DNA from: Williamsia sp. CHRR-6
Lineage (GTDB): Bacteria > Actinomycetota > Actinomycetes > Mycobacteriales > Mycobacteriaceae
Assembly (NCBI RefSeq): GCF_018474015.1
Contig: NZ_JAHCSG010000003.1
Location: 62,001 to 126,000 of the forward strand
Reading direction: 5' to 3'
DNA: 64,000 bases
The stretch's first letter is position 1. Every line of letters begins with the position of its first letter. Position numbers and translations under genes: made by a program. The notes under the pieces were generated by a model that saw nothing but the letters and a program-made list of their open reading frames with translations, searched no databases and was not told where the DNA came from. Shown here in pieces: positions 26,221 through 34,623 of this stretch.

Positions 26221-27648
26221 GTGAGCAAGTCCTCGACCACCGGCAAGGCCTACATCGGTTCGCGACTGCGTCAGTTGCGGTCCGAACGTGGGCTCTCGCA
26301 GAAGGATCTTGCCCAGACCTTGGAGATCTCGGCGTCCTACCTCAACCAGATCGAGCACGACGCCCGCCCGTTGACGGTGCCGGTGTTGCTCAAGATCAGC
26401 GAGGTCTTCGGCATCGAGCCGGGCTTCTTCACCTCCGGTGACACCATCCGACTGGTCGCCGAGTTGCGCGAGGTGATGATGGATCCCGATCTCGACGCCT
26501 CCTTCGACTCGGCCGCCATCACCGAGATGGTGCGCAGCACTCCTGATCTCGCGCGCGCCATGGTCAACCTGCATCGCCGCTACCGCATGGTCACCGACCA
26601 GTTGGCTGCGGCCACCGACGGTCGCGGCGACGCCACCCTGCGCGGCTCCATCACCGCACCGCACGAGGAAGTGCGGGACTACTTCTATCAACGCCACAAC
26701 TATCTGCACGAACTCGACACCGCCGCAGAAGAACTGACCACCCGCATGCGGATGCACTCAGCCGACATCCGGCGCGAGATCACCACGCGACTAGAAGAGG
26801 TGCACGGAGTGACCATCGTGCGCCGAGTGGACATGGGCGACACCCTGCTGCACCGATACGACCCCGTGGAACGGCGCCTGGAGATCTCGCGGGCGCTGTC
26901 GGCCGGGCAGCGCACGTTCAAGCTGGCTGCGGAGTTGGCCTACCTGGAGTGTGGCGATCTCATCGACCGACTGGTCGACGAGGGCAACTTCACCTCCCCG
27001 GAGGCGCGCCGGTTGGCCACCATGGGTCTGGCGAACTACTTCGCGGCCGCCACCGTGCTGCCCTACTCCCAATTCCATGGCGCAGCAGAGGATTTCCGCT
27101 ACGACATCGAACGTCTCTCGGCGTTCTACCAGGTCTCCTACGAGACGATCTGCCATCGCCTGTCCACCCTGCAGCGACCAAACATGCGTGGGGTGCCGTT
27201 TTCGTTCGTGCGGGTGGACCGCGCGGGCAACATGTCGAAACGTCAGTCCGCCACCGGTTTCCACTTCTCCTCCAGCGGCGGTACCTGTCCGCTGTGGAAC
27301 GTCTACGAGACGTTCGCATCGCCCGGCAAGATCCTCACCCAGATCGCCGAGATGCCCGACGGCCACAACTATCTGTGGGTGGCGCGCACAGTGGAACGCC
27401 GCGCCACCCGCTACGGCCAGTCGGGCAAGACTTTTGCCATCGGGCTGGGCTGCGAGCTGCGCCACGCCGGGCGCCTGGTCTACGCCGATGGCCTGGAGAT
27501 CGGGCCGCAGGCGCGCATCACACCGATCGGCGCGGGCTGCCGGGTGTGTGAGCGGGTGAACTGCACCCAGCGCGCCTTCCCGGCCCTCGGCGCGCCGTTG
27601 CAGGTGGACGAGCACCGCAGCACCGTCTCGCCATACCTGGTGGACTGA
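26221..27648 (+). CDS. ramB: RamB-type transcriptional regulator of acetate metabolism
   Basis: A 475-residue regulator with the RamB architecture. Residues 10-65 form an XRE HTH (LRQLRSERGLSQKDLAQTLE, ISASYLNQIEHDARP). The middle part resembles the IrrE/ImmA-like domain (AGQRTFKLAAELAYLECGDL, EARRLATMGLANYFAAA), and the C-terminus carries the cysteine-containing GCRVCERVNCTQRAFP of the DUF2083 domain. RamB represses or activates glyoxylate and acetate genes such as aceA in corynebacteria and mycobacteria (Rv0465c). GTG start six bases after a TACCCT box, so probably leaderless. RamB-like sites lie before aceA in this window. Confidence 0.93.
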   Translation: MSKSSTTGKAYIGSRLRQLRSERGLSQKDLAQTLEISASYLNQIEHDARPLTVPVLLKISEVFGIEPGFFTSGDTIRLVAELREVMMDPDLDASFDSAAITEMVRSTPDLARAMVNLHRRYRMVTDQLAAATDGRGDATLRGSITAPHEEVRDYFYQRHNYLHELDTAAEELTTRMRMHSADIRREITTRLEEVHGVTIVRRVDMGDTLLHRYDPVERRLEISRALSAGQRTFKLAAELAYLECGDLIDRLVDEGNFTSPEARRLATMGLANYFAAATVLPYSQFHGAAEDFRYDIERLSAFYQVSYETICHRLSTLQRPNMRGVPFSFVRVDRAGNMSKRQSATGFHFSSSGGTCPLWNVYETFASPGKILTQIAEMPDGHNYLWVARTVERRATRYGQSGKTFAIGLGCELRHAGRLVYADGLEIGPQARITPIGAGCRVCERVNCTQRAFPALGAPLQVDEHRSTVSPYLVD

Positions 27649-27684
27649 ACCGCAAGTCGCACGCATGCGACTAGCCTCTGGAGC

Positions 27685-28233
27685 ATGACGCAACCACGTG
27701 TCGAACCCGGCACGCTCCGCCAGCTCGGTCCGTTCAACTGGGCGTTCTCGCGTCTGGCCGCCCGCGTGATGGGCGTGTCGGACATGCACATCTTCTCCAC
27801 CCTGGGTCGCACCGGAGGTCTGTTCCGAGGGTGGCTCTACTACTCGGCGCGTCTCATGCCGTTCGGGACGTTGTCGCGCCGCGACACCGAGATGGTCATC
27901 ATCAGGGTGGCCCACCTCCGCCAGTGCGAATACGAACTGGCACACCACCTTCGGCTGGGATCGCGGGCAGGCATCGACGCAGCCACCGCCGCCGCGATCA
28001 TGGCGCCCGCACCGGGCGAACCGCACGCCGGGCCCCGCCTCACCGCCCGCGAGCGCACCATCCTGGCCGCAGTCGACGAGTTGGTCACCCGTCGTGACAT
28101 CGCCGACCCCACCTGGTCCCGGCTGAGTCAGACGCTGCGCCCACGTCAACTGATCGGCCTGGTGATGTTGGTGGGACAGTACGACTCGTTGGCCACCACC
28201 ATCACCACCCTGCGCATCCAGGCCGACCGATGA
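27685..28233 (+). CDS. Carboxymuconolactone decarboxylase/AhpD-like family protein
   Basis: A 182-residue all-helical protein with the CMD pattern: LSRRDTEMVIIRVAHLRQCEYELAHHLRL, then LTARERTILAAVDELV. The conserved Cys (Cys77) and His in CEYELAHH sit where AhpD-type peroxidase members carry their active site, but only one cysteine is present, so AhpD redox chemistry is not assured. ATG is seven bases after a TAGCCT box (27672-27677), probably leaderless. The stop overlaps the start of a methyltransferase gene (ATGA). Confidence 0.82.
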   Translation: MTQPRVEPGTLRQLGPFNWAFSRLAARVMGVSDMHIFSTLGRTGGLFRGWLYYSARLMPFGTLSRRDTEMVIIRVAHLRQCEYELAHHLRLGSRAGIDAATAAAIMAPAPGEPHAGPRLTARERTILAAVDELVTRRDIADPTWSRLSQTLRPRQLIGLVMLVGQYDSLATTITTLRIQADR

Positions 28234-28970
28234 CATCGGCTCGCGAGCGGGTGCGCGACCTGCTGACCGTGCCGGTGCGCGACGAGTCCCACGGCTACCT
28301 CGACGTGCTCAACGCCCCGGCCCCGGCCGAGTCACTGAGCCTGCGGGTGATGCAGAACCCGATCTTCGCCGAGGTCTACGAGCGGGCGTGGCGACCGGTG
28401 TTCACCCGCTTGTTCAGCTTCGGCGGCTCGGCCACGGCCGACGCCGACCGCGCCCTGACCAACCGACTCAGTCGGGCCGGCGACCGACTGATCCTCGACG
28501 TGGCCTGCGGCCCAGGCAATTACACGCGCCGCTTCGGCGCCTCGCTGCGCGGCGACGGGGTGGCCGTGGGACTGGACTTCTCCACGCCGATGCTGGGACG
28601 AGCGGTACTGGACAACACCGGCCCACGGGTGGTCTACGTTCGTGGCGACGCACACGCGATCCCGTTCGCAGACAACACCTTCGACACTGTGGCCTGCCTG
28701 GCCGCGCTCTATCTGGTGTCAGATCCGTTGCAGGTCATCGACGAGTTGGCCCGGGTGGTGGCCCCGGGTGGCGAGGTGGCGGTGTTCACCACCGTGCGCA
28801 CCGGATGGAACGCGGCCGCAGGGCTGCCGATCGTGCGGCGGCTCAGCGGTTTCCGGTTCTTCGGTCGACACGAGATCACCGGCCGGTTCGCCGAGGCTGG
28901 TCTGGTCGGGATCGAGCAGACCATCACCGGCCAGGGCCAATTCGTGACCGCTCGCAAGCCTTCGAAGTAG
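28230..28970 (+). CDS. Class I SAM-dependent methyltransferase
   Basis: A 246-residue methyltransferase. Motif I is LILDVACGPGNYTRRFG (near 88-104), followed by GLDFSTPML, the acidic strand end GDAHAIPFADNTFD and VACLAALYLVSDPLQ. This is the UbiE/Methyltransf_11 pattern for small-molecule or lipid methylation; the substrate is unknown. The N-terminal 60 residues include YLDVLNAPAPAESLSLRVMQ, found in a group of actinobacterial lipid-related methyltransferases. Translationally coupled to the CMD-family protein. Confidence 0.85.
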   Translation: MTSARERVRDLLTVPVRDESHGYLDVLNAPAPAESLSLRVMQNPIFAEVYERAWRPVFTRLFSFGGSATADADRALTNRLSRAGDRLILDVACGPGNYTRRFGASLRGDGVAVGLDFSTPMLGRAVLDNTGPRVVYVRGDAHAIPFADNTFDTVACLAALYLVSDPLQVIDELARVVAPGGEVAVFTTVRTGWNAAAGLPIVRRLSGFRFFGRHEITGRFAEAGLVGIEQTITGQGQFVTARKPSK

Positions 28971-28976
28971 CCTTTA

Positions 28977-28992
28977 TGTGAGGCTGCACACA
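28977..28992. promoter_or_regulatory. Possible Crp/GlxR-like site before the PucR-type gene
   Basis: TGTGAGGCTGCACACA departs from TGTGA-N6-TCACA at one consensus base. It is in the 126-base gap before the regulator gene at 29097. Confidence 0.35.
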
Positions 28993-29096
28993 TTTTCTGC
29001 CGATCTGTAATCGCGATCACCCACATTTGACTCGTCGGCTAGTCTGATGCACGTCGCCAGTCGGGGAGGACTGGTGCGCGAGGTTCGGGGGTAGCT

Positions 29097-30290
29097 TTGA
29101 GCACGACTGCAACAGCAGATCTGTACGGGACCACCGGTCGCACCATCAATGGTGACCCGTTCGGTGATCCGATTCGGCCGCGGTGGGAGCTGCGTGCGGT
29201 CGGCGCAGACCGGCCGATCACCATCATCGACGTCCAGCACACCGTCGCGACCATGCTGCGCACCCTGCGGGCGGCTCTGAGCCCCGACGCGCACGGCGAC
29301 ACCATCGCCGCCGATCTGCGCGCCACCGTCGCCGAGATCTCCGACGCAGCCCGCCGCTGGGCGCGGGCCGACATCCCTCTGACGGGAGCGCTGGCCGAGT
29401 TGAGCATCGGGTTCGACACACTGCTGGCCGACTTGTCGGCGACCTGCCGCGACAACCGGTCGCTGCGGGCGGGCACCACCCGCGTGCTCAGCATGCATTC
29501 GCAGGTGTCGGGCGCGATCGCCATCTCCTATGCCGATCACACGGCCGACTCCACGCCCGACGACATCGGCTGTCAACGGCGCGCATTGGCCGACGCCCTG
29601 CTGCTGGGCCGCGCCGAGGTGCGGGAGGTGGCCGCCTTCGACATCCCCGTCACCGATCGGTGGCAGGTGATCGCGGTGTCGACCACACCGTTGGTGGGTC
29701 CGCGTCGGGTCAAGGGATCGCTCACCGAATGCGTGCACGATGTGCTGGGTAACCACGTGTTGCCACTGCTCAGCGACAACGGCGGCAGCATCCTGGTCCC
29801 CATCTCCTGCGATGCCGACATAGTCGGCGACGCCCAGCGCACCGAGATCGCCGAACGGGCAGGCATCGACCTGGTCTTCACCTCGACAGTCGGGCCCGCC
29901 GAGACGCTACCGGCGATGGCCGAACAGAGCGACGTGCTGGTGGACCTGACCCGCGGCATGGGCGTGACGACCGGGTCGTTCACTCTCGACGATCTTGCGG
30001 TGGAGTACCAGATGACTCGCCCGGGGCCGGGCCGGGACCGACTCACCGCTCTGATCGCCCCGCTGGGAACCGAACCCGAGCTGTTGCACACGCTGCGCAC
30101 CTACCTGGCCAGTGGACTCGACCGTCGCGCCACAGCCAAGGCGCTGGCCGTGCACCCCAACACCGTCGACAACCGGATGATCCGCGTCGCCTCGATCCTT
30201 GATCTGGACCTCGCACGGCCCGAGGCGATGGTGTTGATCCGATCGGCCCTGTTGGCCGAGAGCAGTTGCGGGCACCGGCCCTCACGCTGA
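29097..30290 (+). CDS. PucR/CdaR-type helix-turn-helix regulator
   Basis: A 397-residue protein. The C-terminal 60 residues form the PucR HTH (LLHTLRTYLASGLDRRATAKALAVHPNTVDNRMIRVASIL), preceded by a GGDEF-like middle domain and an N-terminal helical region. Members regulate purine, sugar-acid or other catabolic genes. The predicted start is TTG at 29097 after GGGGG; I see no better one. The downstream glycosyltransferase is separated by a promoter, so the target is unclear. Confidence 0.82.
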   Translation: MSTTATADLYGTTGRTINGDPFGDPIRPRWELRAVGADRPITIIDVQHTVATMLRTLRAALSPDAHGDTIAADLRATVAEISDAARRWARADIPLTGALAELSIGFDTLLADLSATCRDNRSLRAGTTRVLSMHSQVSGAIAISYADHTADSTPDDIGCQRRALADALLLGRAEVREVAAFDIPVTDRWQVIAVSTTPLVGPRRVKGSLTECVHDVLGNHVLPLLSDNGGSILVPISCDADIVGDAQRTEIAERAGIDLVFTSTVGPAETLPAMAEQSDVLVDLTRGMGVTTGSFTLDDLAVEYQMTRPGPGRDRLTALIAPLGTEPELLHTLRTYLASGLDRRATAKALAVHPNTVDNRMIRVASILDLDLARPEAMVLIRSALLAESSCGHRPSR

Positions 30291-30332
30291 TCTGAATGTG
30301 GTTTTCCCGGGTGAGTGACCTAGGCTCGGGCC

Positions 30333-31205
30333 GTGAGTCTCTCCGTTGTCATGCCCGCGTACAACGAGGAGGCGGTGATCGGTGCGTGCCTCGATCGCAT
30401 CCTGCGCCAGGGCGATGCGGTGGCCGAGGTGATCGTGGTCGACAACAACAGTGTCGACCGCACCGCTGACATCGTCGCGGCGAAGGCAGCCCAGGACCCC
30501 CGCGTCAGGTTGGTCGAGGAGAAGCGCGCCGGGGTGTCCTACGCGCGCTACACCGGCTTCGCCGCCGCCCGCCACGACGTGATCGTCAGCGTCGACTCCG
30601 ACACCATCGTCGGTGACGGTTGGGCCCAGGCCATCGACCACGCCTTCGCCGCGCACCCTCAGCTCACCGCCGGTACCGGGCCGATGATCATGCACGACCT
30701 ACCGCTGCAGGGCCGCTTCGCACGACGTCATGCCCGGCTCTCGGCGCGGGCCGCCGCACGGTTGGTCACAGGCAAACTGACGCCGCTGCCTGCGTTGAGT
30801 GGAGCCAACTCGGCCATTCGCCGCAGCGCGTGGGAGCAGATCCGCGAGAAGGTCACCTACCGCCGCGACGTGTTCGAAGACCTCGACCGCAGCCTGCATC
30901 TGCGCACAGCCGGGCACACCATCACCGTCATCCCGGGGATGGATGCCACGGTCTCGGGTCGGCGCCTGCTCTCGGGTCCACGCGACTTCCTGCGCTACGC
31001 CGCGTGTGGGCCGCGCACGTACGCCCTGCACGGCAAACGTGTCATGGCCGCCGTCGCCTGGTTCACCTCACTGACCGCGGTGGTGCGGCTGACCATCCTG
31101 CTGCCGTTGCATCGTGCGTGGGATCCACAGACCCGGTCGTATTCGTGGAAGCGTCTGCGCACCGCCGAGGTTCGCGACTCCCCCATCGCCGCGGACCTGG
31201 AATGA
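30333..31205 (+). CDS. Glycosyltransferase family 2
   Basis: A 290-residue GT-A fold glycosyltransferase. SLSVVMPAYNEEAVIGACLD is the nucleotide-sugar strand, VIVVDNNSVDRT follows, and VSVDSDTIV holds the DxD motif near residue 90. FEDLDRSLHLRTAG near 185 is the family's ED acceptor region. A hydrophobic C-terminal stretch (VRLTILLPLH) suggests membrane association. It probably adds a sugar to a lipid or cell-wall acceptor. GTG start six bases after a TAGGCT box, so leaderless. Confidence 0.87.
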   Translation: MSLSVVMPAYNEEAVIGACLDRILRQGDAVAEVIVVDNNSVDRTADIVAAKAAQDPRVRLVEEKRAGVSYARYTGFAAARHDVIVSVDSDTIVGDGWAQAIDHAFAAHPQLTAGTGPMIMHDLPLQGRFARRHARLSARAAARLVTGKLTPLPALSGANSAIRRSAWEQIREKVTYRRDVFEDLDRSLHLRTAGHTITVIPGMDATVSGRRLLSGPRDFLRYAACGPRTYALHGKRVMAAVAWFTSLTAVVRLTILLPLHRAWDPQTRSYSWKRLRTAEVRDSPIAADLE

Positions 31206-31221
31206 CGCCGGCACCCGGCCA

Positions 31222-32190
31222 TCAGAACGATCGGTAGTCGCGCACCGACATCTTGGCGCCGCGGCGCGGCGGTCGCGAACCGAACAGCTCGATCAGCCGG
31301 ACCACCCGATAGCGCTGTCCAGCATAGGGTTTGAGTAGTTCCAGCATCCCGTTGTCATCGGTCACCGCACCGGTGAGGGTGTAGCCAACGTTCTTGCAGA
31401 CGTGGTAGTCGCCCACCGGGACCACATCGGGATCGCCCACGGCCCGACAGCGGATCTCCGACTCGGTCCACCGTCCGACACCTCGCAGGGTGGTCAACCG
31501 GTCGGCATGGGCCTCCACGTTCATCGCCACGGCACCACGCACCGTGTGCATGCGCACCGGCTCGGCGCCGGCCCGATGCCATTCCCAGCTGGGAATCTCC
31601 CGCCACTTCTGTTGCGGAGGGGGCACTCTGAGATGTGGCGCACCTGGAGCGGGGGTGCCGAAGGTCATCAGAAGATGCCGCCAGGCCCGCCACGCTTCCT
31701 TGCCGACCACCTTCTGTTCCAGCACTGCAGGCACCAACGCCTCCCACACCCGATCGGTGCGTCCCAGCCGGATACCCGCGGCGCGCTTTTGCAGACCGGC
31801 AACCACGTCGTCGTGAGCCACCAGTTCCTCGGGATGATCGTCAGCACCCAACAGCGCGGGCATCGTCTCCAACAACCACGAGCCCCCTGCACCCCAGGCG
31901 TGCCCGGTGACCACCCCGTCGCGGCGGGTGATCGCCAGGGTGCCGGGTCCATCGGGGGTGTGGCTGGTCCGCCAAACCGAGCCGTCGTTCTCGAACCGCA
32001 TGGCCGGATCGCCGGGACCCCGCCGGTGCAGCGCCAGGCAGGCCCGGATGTTCAGCGGCCAGGGCGGGCGCCACTGGCGGGTCTGGTCACCCTCGATCAC
32101 GGTGCGAGCGTATCGAGCCGCCAGCGCGCCGGCACCTCGCCGCGGTGAGGTGCTGCGGTGGTGTGCCGCGCTCAACAATCTTGTCGTCAC
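31222..32190 (-). CDS. DNA-3-methyladenine glycosylase 2 family (HhH-GPD) protein
   Basis: A 322-residue protein resembling AlkA-type base-excision glycosylases. The C-terminal part contains the helix-hairpin-helix LTTLRGVGRWTESEIRCRAV and, 18 residues on, VGDYHVCKN, where the catalytic aspartate of this superfamily sits. LVPAVLEQKVVGKEAWRAWRHL is the preceding core helix. It would remove alkylated bases from DNA. The start is uncertain: GTG 32190 is given, but GTG 32100 (VIEGDQTRQWRPPW) would remove a non-conserved 30-residue N-terminus. Confidence 0.82.
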   Translation of the reverse strand: MTTRLLSAAHHRSTSPRRGAGALAARYARTVIEGDQTRQWRPPWPLNIRACLALHRRGPGDPAMRFENDGSVWRTSHTPDGPGTLAITRRDGVVTGHAWGAGGSWLLETMPALLGADDHPEELVAHDDVVAGLQKRAAGIRLGRTDRVWEALVPAVLEQKVVGKEAWRAWRHLLMTFGTPAPGAPHLRVPPPQQKWREIPSWEWHRAGAEPVRMHTVRGAVAMNVEAHADRLTTLRGVGRWTESEIRCRAVGDPDVVPVGDYHVCKNVGYTLTGAVTDDNGMLELLKPYAGQRYRVVRLIELFGSRPPRRGAKMSVRDYRSF

Positions 32191-32264
32191 CGAATAAGGG
32201 AAGAAAATGGTCAGAAAAAATCAGACAAATGCACTTATTCATTTTTTTCGGGCGTACTCGGATT

Positions 32265-32277
32265 GTTATCGAATAAC
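32265..32277. promoter_or_regulatory. GTTAT-CGA-ATAAC palindrome in an AT-rich divergent region
   Basis: A five-plus-five palindrome in the unusually AT-rich gap (32191-32345) between the glycosylase gene and the first secreted paralogue, about 60 bases upstream of the latter's -10 box. Possible operator; the regulator is unknown. Confidence 0.3.
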
Positions 32278-32345
32278 CCTACGAGGTGGCCGATGTAACA
32301 GAACTGTGCACCGCAGGGGTGGCGGCTCCGCGCTATCTTCTAAGT

Positions 32346-32834
32346 ATGAAAAATACGGTACGAACTACCACCATCCACACCATAACCCTGCTCACCACTG
32401 CGCTGATCGCAATCTCAGGTGCATTCTTCGCGGGGTCAGCCAACGCCGCAGTGGACGCCTTCGCCAAGGGCTCACACTTCTTCTTGCTCACCAACAAGGG
32501 CGAGACTGCCTACTACTACGAAGTAGTCTATTCTGCCAAGAACGACCCCAACAACGTCTACCACAACTGGGAAGGCTATCTCTCCGCGTTCAAGGGTCGA
32601 CAATTGGGAGCGTGGACCGGCGGCACCGCCGACGATCAGATCGATGTGTATCTGTCGAAGGACTATATCGGCCTGGGCGCTGTGCAGTCCCGGACTGTCG
32701 GCCAGCGGATCGTCTATCACTACACGATCGACGGCAACTCGAACATCTGCTTCCTCGACCGCTTCCTGAGGAAGGCCACCGTCGACTTCAGCACAGCCGA
32801 CTCCGGCGGGGCCAGTCCCTGCACCGCTTACTGA
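32346..32834 (+). CDS. Small secreted protein, tandem paralogue 1
   Basis: A 162-residue protein I cannot assign to a named family. The signal peptide (about residues 1-33, MKNTVRTTTIHTITLLTTAL..., cleavage near ANA-AV) precedes a mature domain starting VDAFAKGSHFF. That domain is rich in Tyr and Asp, with YHNWEG, GAWTGG, DDQIDVYLSKD and two cysteines (NSNIC and the terminal CTAY) that could form a disulphide. Start ATG 32346 is six bases after a TATCTT box (32334-32339), so leaderless. A 23-base perfect hairpin follows. A paralogue of identical length lies 382 bases downstream. Upstream DNA is AT-rich, a possible sign of transfer. Confidence 0.8.
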   Translation: MKNTVRTTTIHTITLLTTALIAISGAFFAGSANAAVDAFAKGSHFFLLTNKGETAYYYEVVYSAKNDPNNVYHNWEGYLSAFKGRQLGAWTGGTADDQIDVYLSKDYIGLGAVQSRTVGQRIVYHYTIDGNSNICFLDRFLRKATVDFSTADSGGASPCTAY

Positions 32835-32872
32835 CCCACGACTGACGACAAGCAGACCGCACCCGACCGACG

Positions 32873-32923
32873 ACAACAGCGAGGGGATAGGCGCAACTCG
32901 TGCGCCTATCCCCTCGCTGTTGT
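32873..32923 (+). terminator. Long perfect hairpin terminator
   Basis: A 23-base perfect inverted repeat (32873-32895 with 32901-32923) around the loop ACTCG, 38 bases after the stop of the first secreted paralogue. It is followed by a T-rich stretch (TGTTGTTGTC). Just beyond, around 32951-32977, CTGTCG is repeated four times. Confidence 0.75.
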
Positions 32924-33216
32924 TGTCGCTGTTGCAGCCGAAGCCACTGCCGCTGTCGCTGTCGCTGTCGCTGTCGCAGGGAGGATCCGCAGGCCGGTCA
33001 TCGCAGACGCCCAGGGTCAGCAGCACCTCGATCGAGGTGCTTCGAAGCATTGATCAGAAATATCGAAAAATATGCAGAAAGCCGATATCAAGCATTCTTC
33101 CTGAATGCGACATCACGCCGGGCGGGAATGTATTCCGTTACCAAAGGAACGGCATCGCGGAAACAAGCAACACATCCGTGATCCCACATCCACACCATTC
33201 CGCTTATCCTCATTTC

Positions 33217-33705
33217 ATGACACAACATTCACGCCGTATCCGAACCCAACTACTGACCCTTCTCCTGTCCGGGTTGATCGCCCTGTCAGGGGGATTGTTT
33301 GCCGCTCCGGCGCACGCCGAGGTCGACGCATTCGCCAAGGGGTCGCACTTCTTCTCGATCACCAACAAGGGTGAGACCAACTACTACTACCAGGTCGTCT
33401 ATGCCGACAAGAACAATCCGGACATCGTCTACCACAACTGGGAGGGGACTGCGAGTCCGTACAAGGGCCGCATTCTCGGGGCATGGACGGGCGGAACGGA
33501 AAACGATCAGATCGATGTGTACTTGTCCAAGGACGTCATCACCCTGGGCGCGGTGCGGCAACGTGGAGTGACTCAGGCCATCGCGTACCACTACAAGATT
33601 CCCGGCAATTCCAACATCTGCCTCCTCGACCGGTTCCTGCGTGCGATGCGCGACTACTACAGCACTGCCGACGCTGGTGGCGACGGGGACTGCACGGCCT
33701 ACTGA
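33217..33705 (+). CDS. Small secreted protein, tandem paralogue 2
   Basis: A 162-residue paralogue of the protein at 32346-32834. The signal peptide ends near APAHA-EV; the mature sequence begins EVDAFAKGSHFF and shares YHNWEG, GAWTGG, NDQIDVYLSKD, GNSNIC, LDRFLR and the terminal CTAY. Most aligned positions are identical or similar and there are no length changes. The TATCCT box (33205-33210) is again exactly six bases from the ATG, as in paralogue 1. Function unknown; an extracellular, perhaps binding or toxin-like, role is speculation. Upstream 33050-33210 is AT-rich. Confidence 0.8.
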   Translation: MTQHSRRIRTQLLTLLLSGLIALSGGLFAAPAHAEVDAFAKGSHFFSITNKGETNYYYQVVYADKNNPDIVYHNWEGTASPYKGRILGAWTGGTENDQIDVYLSKDVITLGAVRQRGVTQAIAYHYKIPGNSNICLLDRFLRAMRDYYSTADAGGDGDCTAY

Positions 33706-33723
33706 CCCGATCCACTGACCGCG

Positions 33724-33767
33724 ACGACGGCAGGATCGGCGCACCGAGCGCCGATCCTGTCCGTCGT
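33724..33767. terminator. Hairpin between convergent secreted-protein and permease genes
   Basis: ACGACGGCAGGATCGGCGC (33724-33742) pairs with 33748-33767 around ACCGA, with one bulged base. It lies 18 bases after the second secreted paralogue and 19 bases after the permease stop on the other strand, so it could serve both. Confidence 0.65.
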
Positions 33768-33786
33768 GTCTGCGCCGGGCGGGGCC

Positions 33787-34614
33787 TCAGCCCTTGACTG
33801 CTCCTGAGGTGAGCCCGGAGACGATGCGCCGTTGGAAGACGATGGCGAAGATGATGATCGGAATGGTGATGACCACCGCAGCCGCAGCGATCGACCCGGT
33901 GGGCTCCTCGAATTGGCTGGCGCCGGTGAAGTTGTTCATCACCACCGGTGCGGTCTGGGCGTAGTCGGTGGTGAGGGTGGCCGCGAACAGCAGGTCATTC
34001 CAGGCGAAGATGAACGCCAGGATGGCTGCGGTCACCACGCCTGGGGCGGCCAGGGGTGCAATCACTTTCACGAACGCCTGCATCGGGGTGGCCCCGTCGA
34101 TGCGGGCCGCCTTCTCCAACTCCCATGGGATCTCGCGGAAGAATGCCGACAGGGTGTAGATCACCAACGGCAACGCGAACGTCACGTACGGGATGATCAA
34201 CCCGGGCCAGGTGTCGAGCAGGCCGAAGGTGTTCTCCAACTTGTACAGCGGCGTGGCCAATGACACCGCAGGGAACATCGCGATCAGCAGCACGATCCCG
34301 ACGAACACCTTTTTTCCGCGAAACTCCAAGCGCGCCACAGCATATGCCGCACTGGTGCCCACCAGTACCGCGATGAGGGTGGCGATGAGGCACACCCCTA
34401 GCGAGGTGACCAGCGCCCGGCTGAAGATGTCGTCGTCGAGGATCTTCGAATAGTTGTCGAGGGTCAGCTTCGTCGGGAAGAAGTTGCCGTCACGAACCGA
34501 GCCGGACGTCTTCAGCGACAGCGACACGATCCACAACACCGGGATGAGCGCGTAGACGACAACCACCATGTTGATCACCGCCCAGCCCGCTTGACGGCTG
34601 GTCTTGTTACCCAT
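33787..34614 (-). CDS. ABC sugar transporter permease, SugB/MalG-like (second system)
   Basis: A 275-residue CUT1 permease. The EAA loop is [27 protein letters not shown] and the C-terminus [15 protein letters not shown] closely matches the permease at 25227-26126. Helices begin with [20 protein letters not shown]. The ATG is nine bases after the stop of the partner permease gene. The operon order from its promoter is binding protein, SugA-like, SugB-like, with no ATPase gene. Confidence 0.9.
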   Translation of the reverse strand: MGNKTSRQAGWAVINMVVVVYALIPVLWIVSLSLKTSGSVRDGNFFPTKLTLDNYSKILDDDIFSRALVTSLGVCLIATLIAVLVGTSAAYAVARLEFRGKKVFVGIVLLIAMFPAVSLATPLYKLENTFGLLDTWPGLIIPYVTFALPLVIYTLSAFFREIPWELEKAARIDGATPMQAFVKVIAPLAAPGVVTAAILAFIFAWNDLLFAATLTTDYAQTAPVVMNNFTGASQFEEPTGSIAAAAVVITIPIIIFAIVFQRRIVSGLTSGAVKG

Positions 34615-34623
34615 GTGTGGTCG

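Noticed and set aside
32286-32345. Earlier start for the first secreted paralogue
   Set aside because: It would put 20 residues before the signal peptide and run through the -10 box. The paralogue starts at the equivalent ATG.
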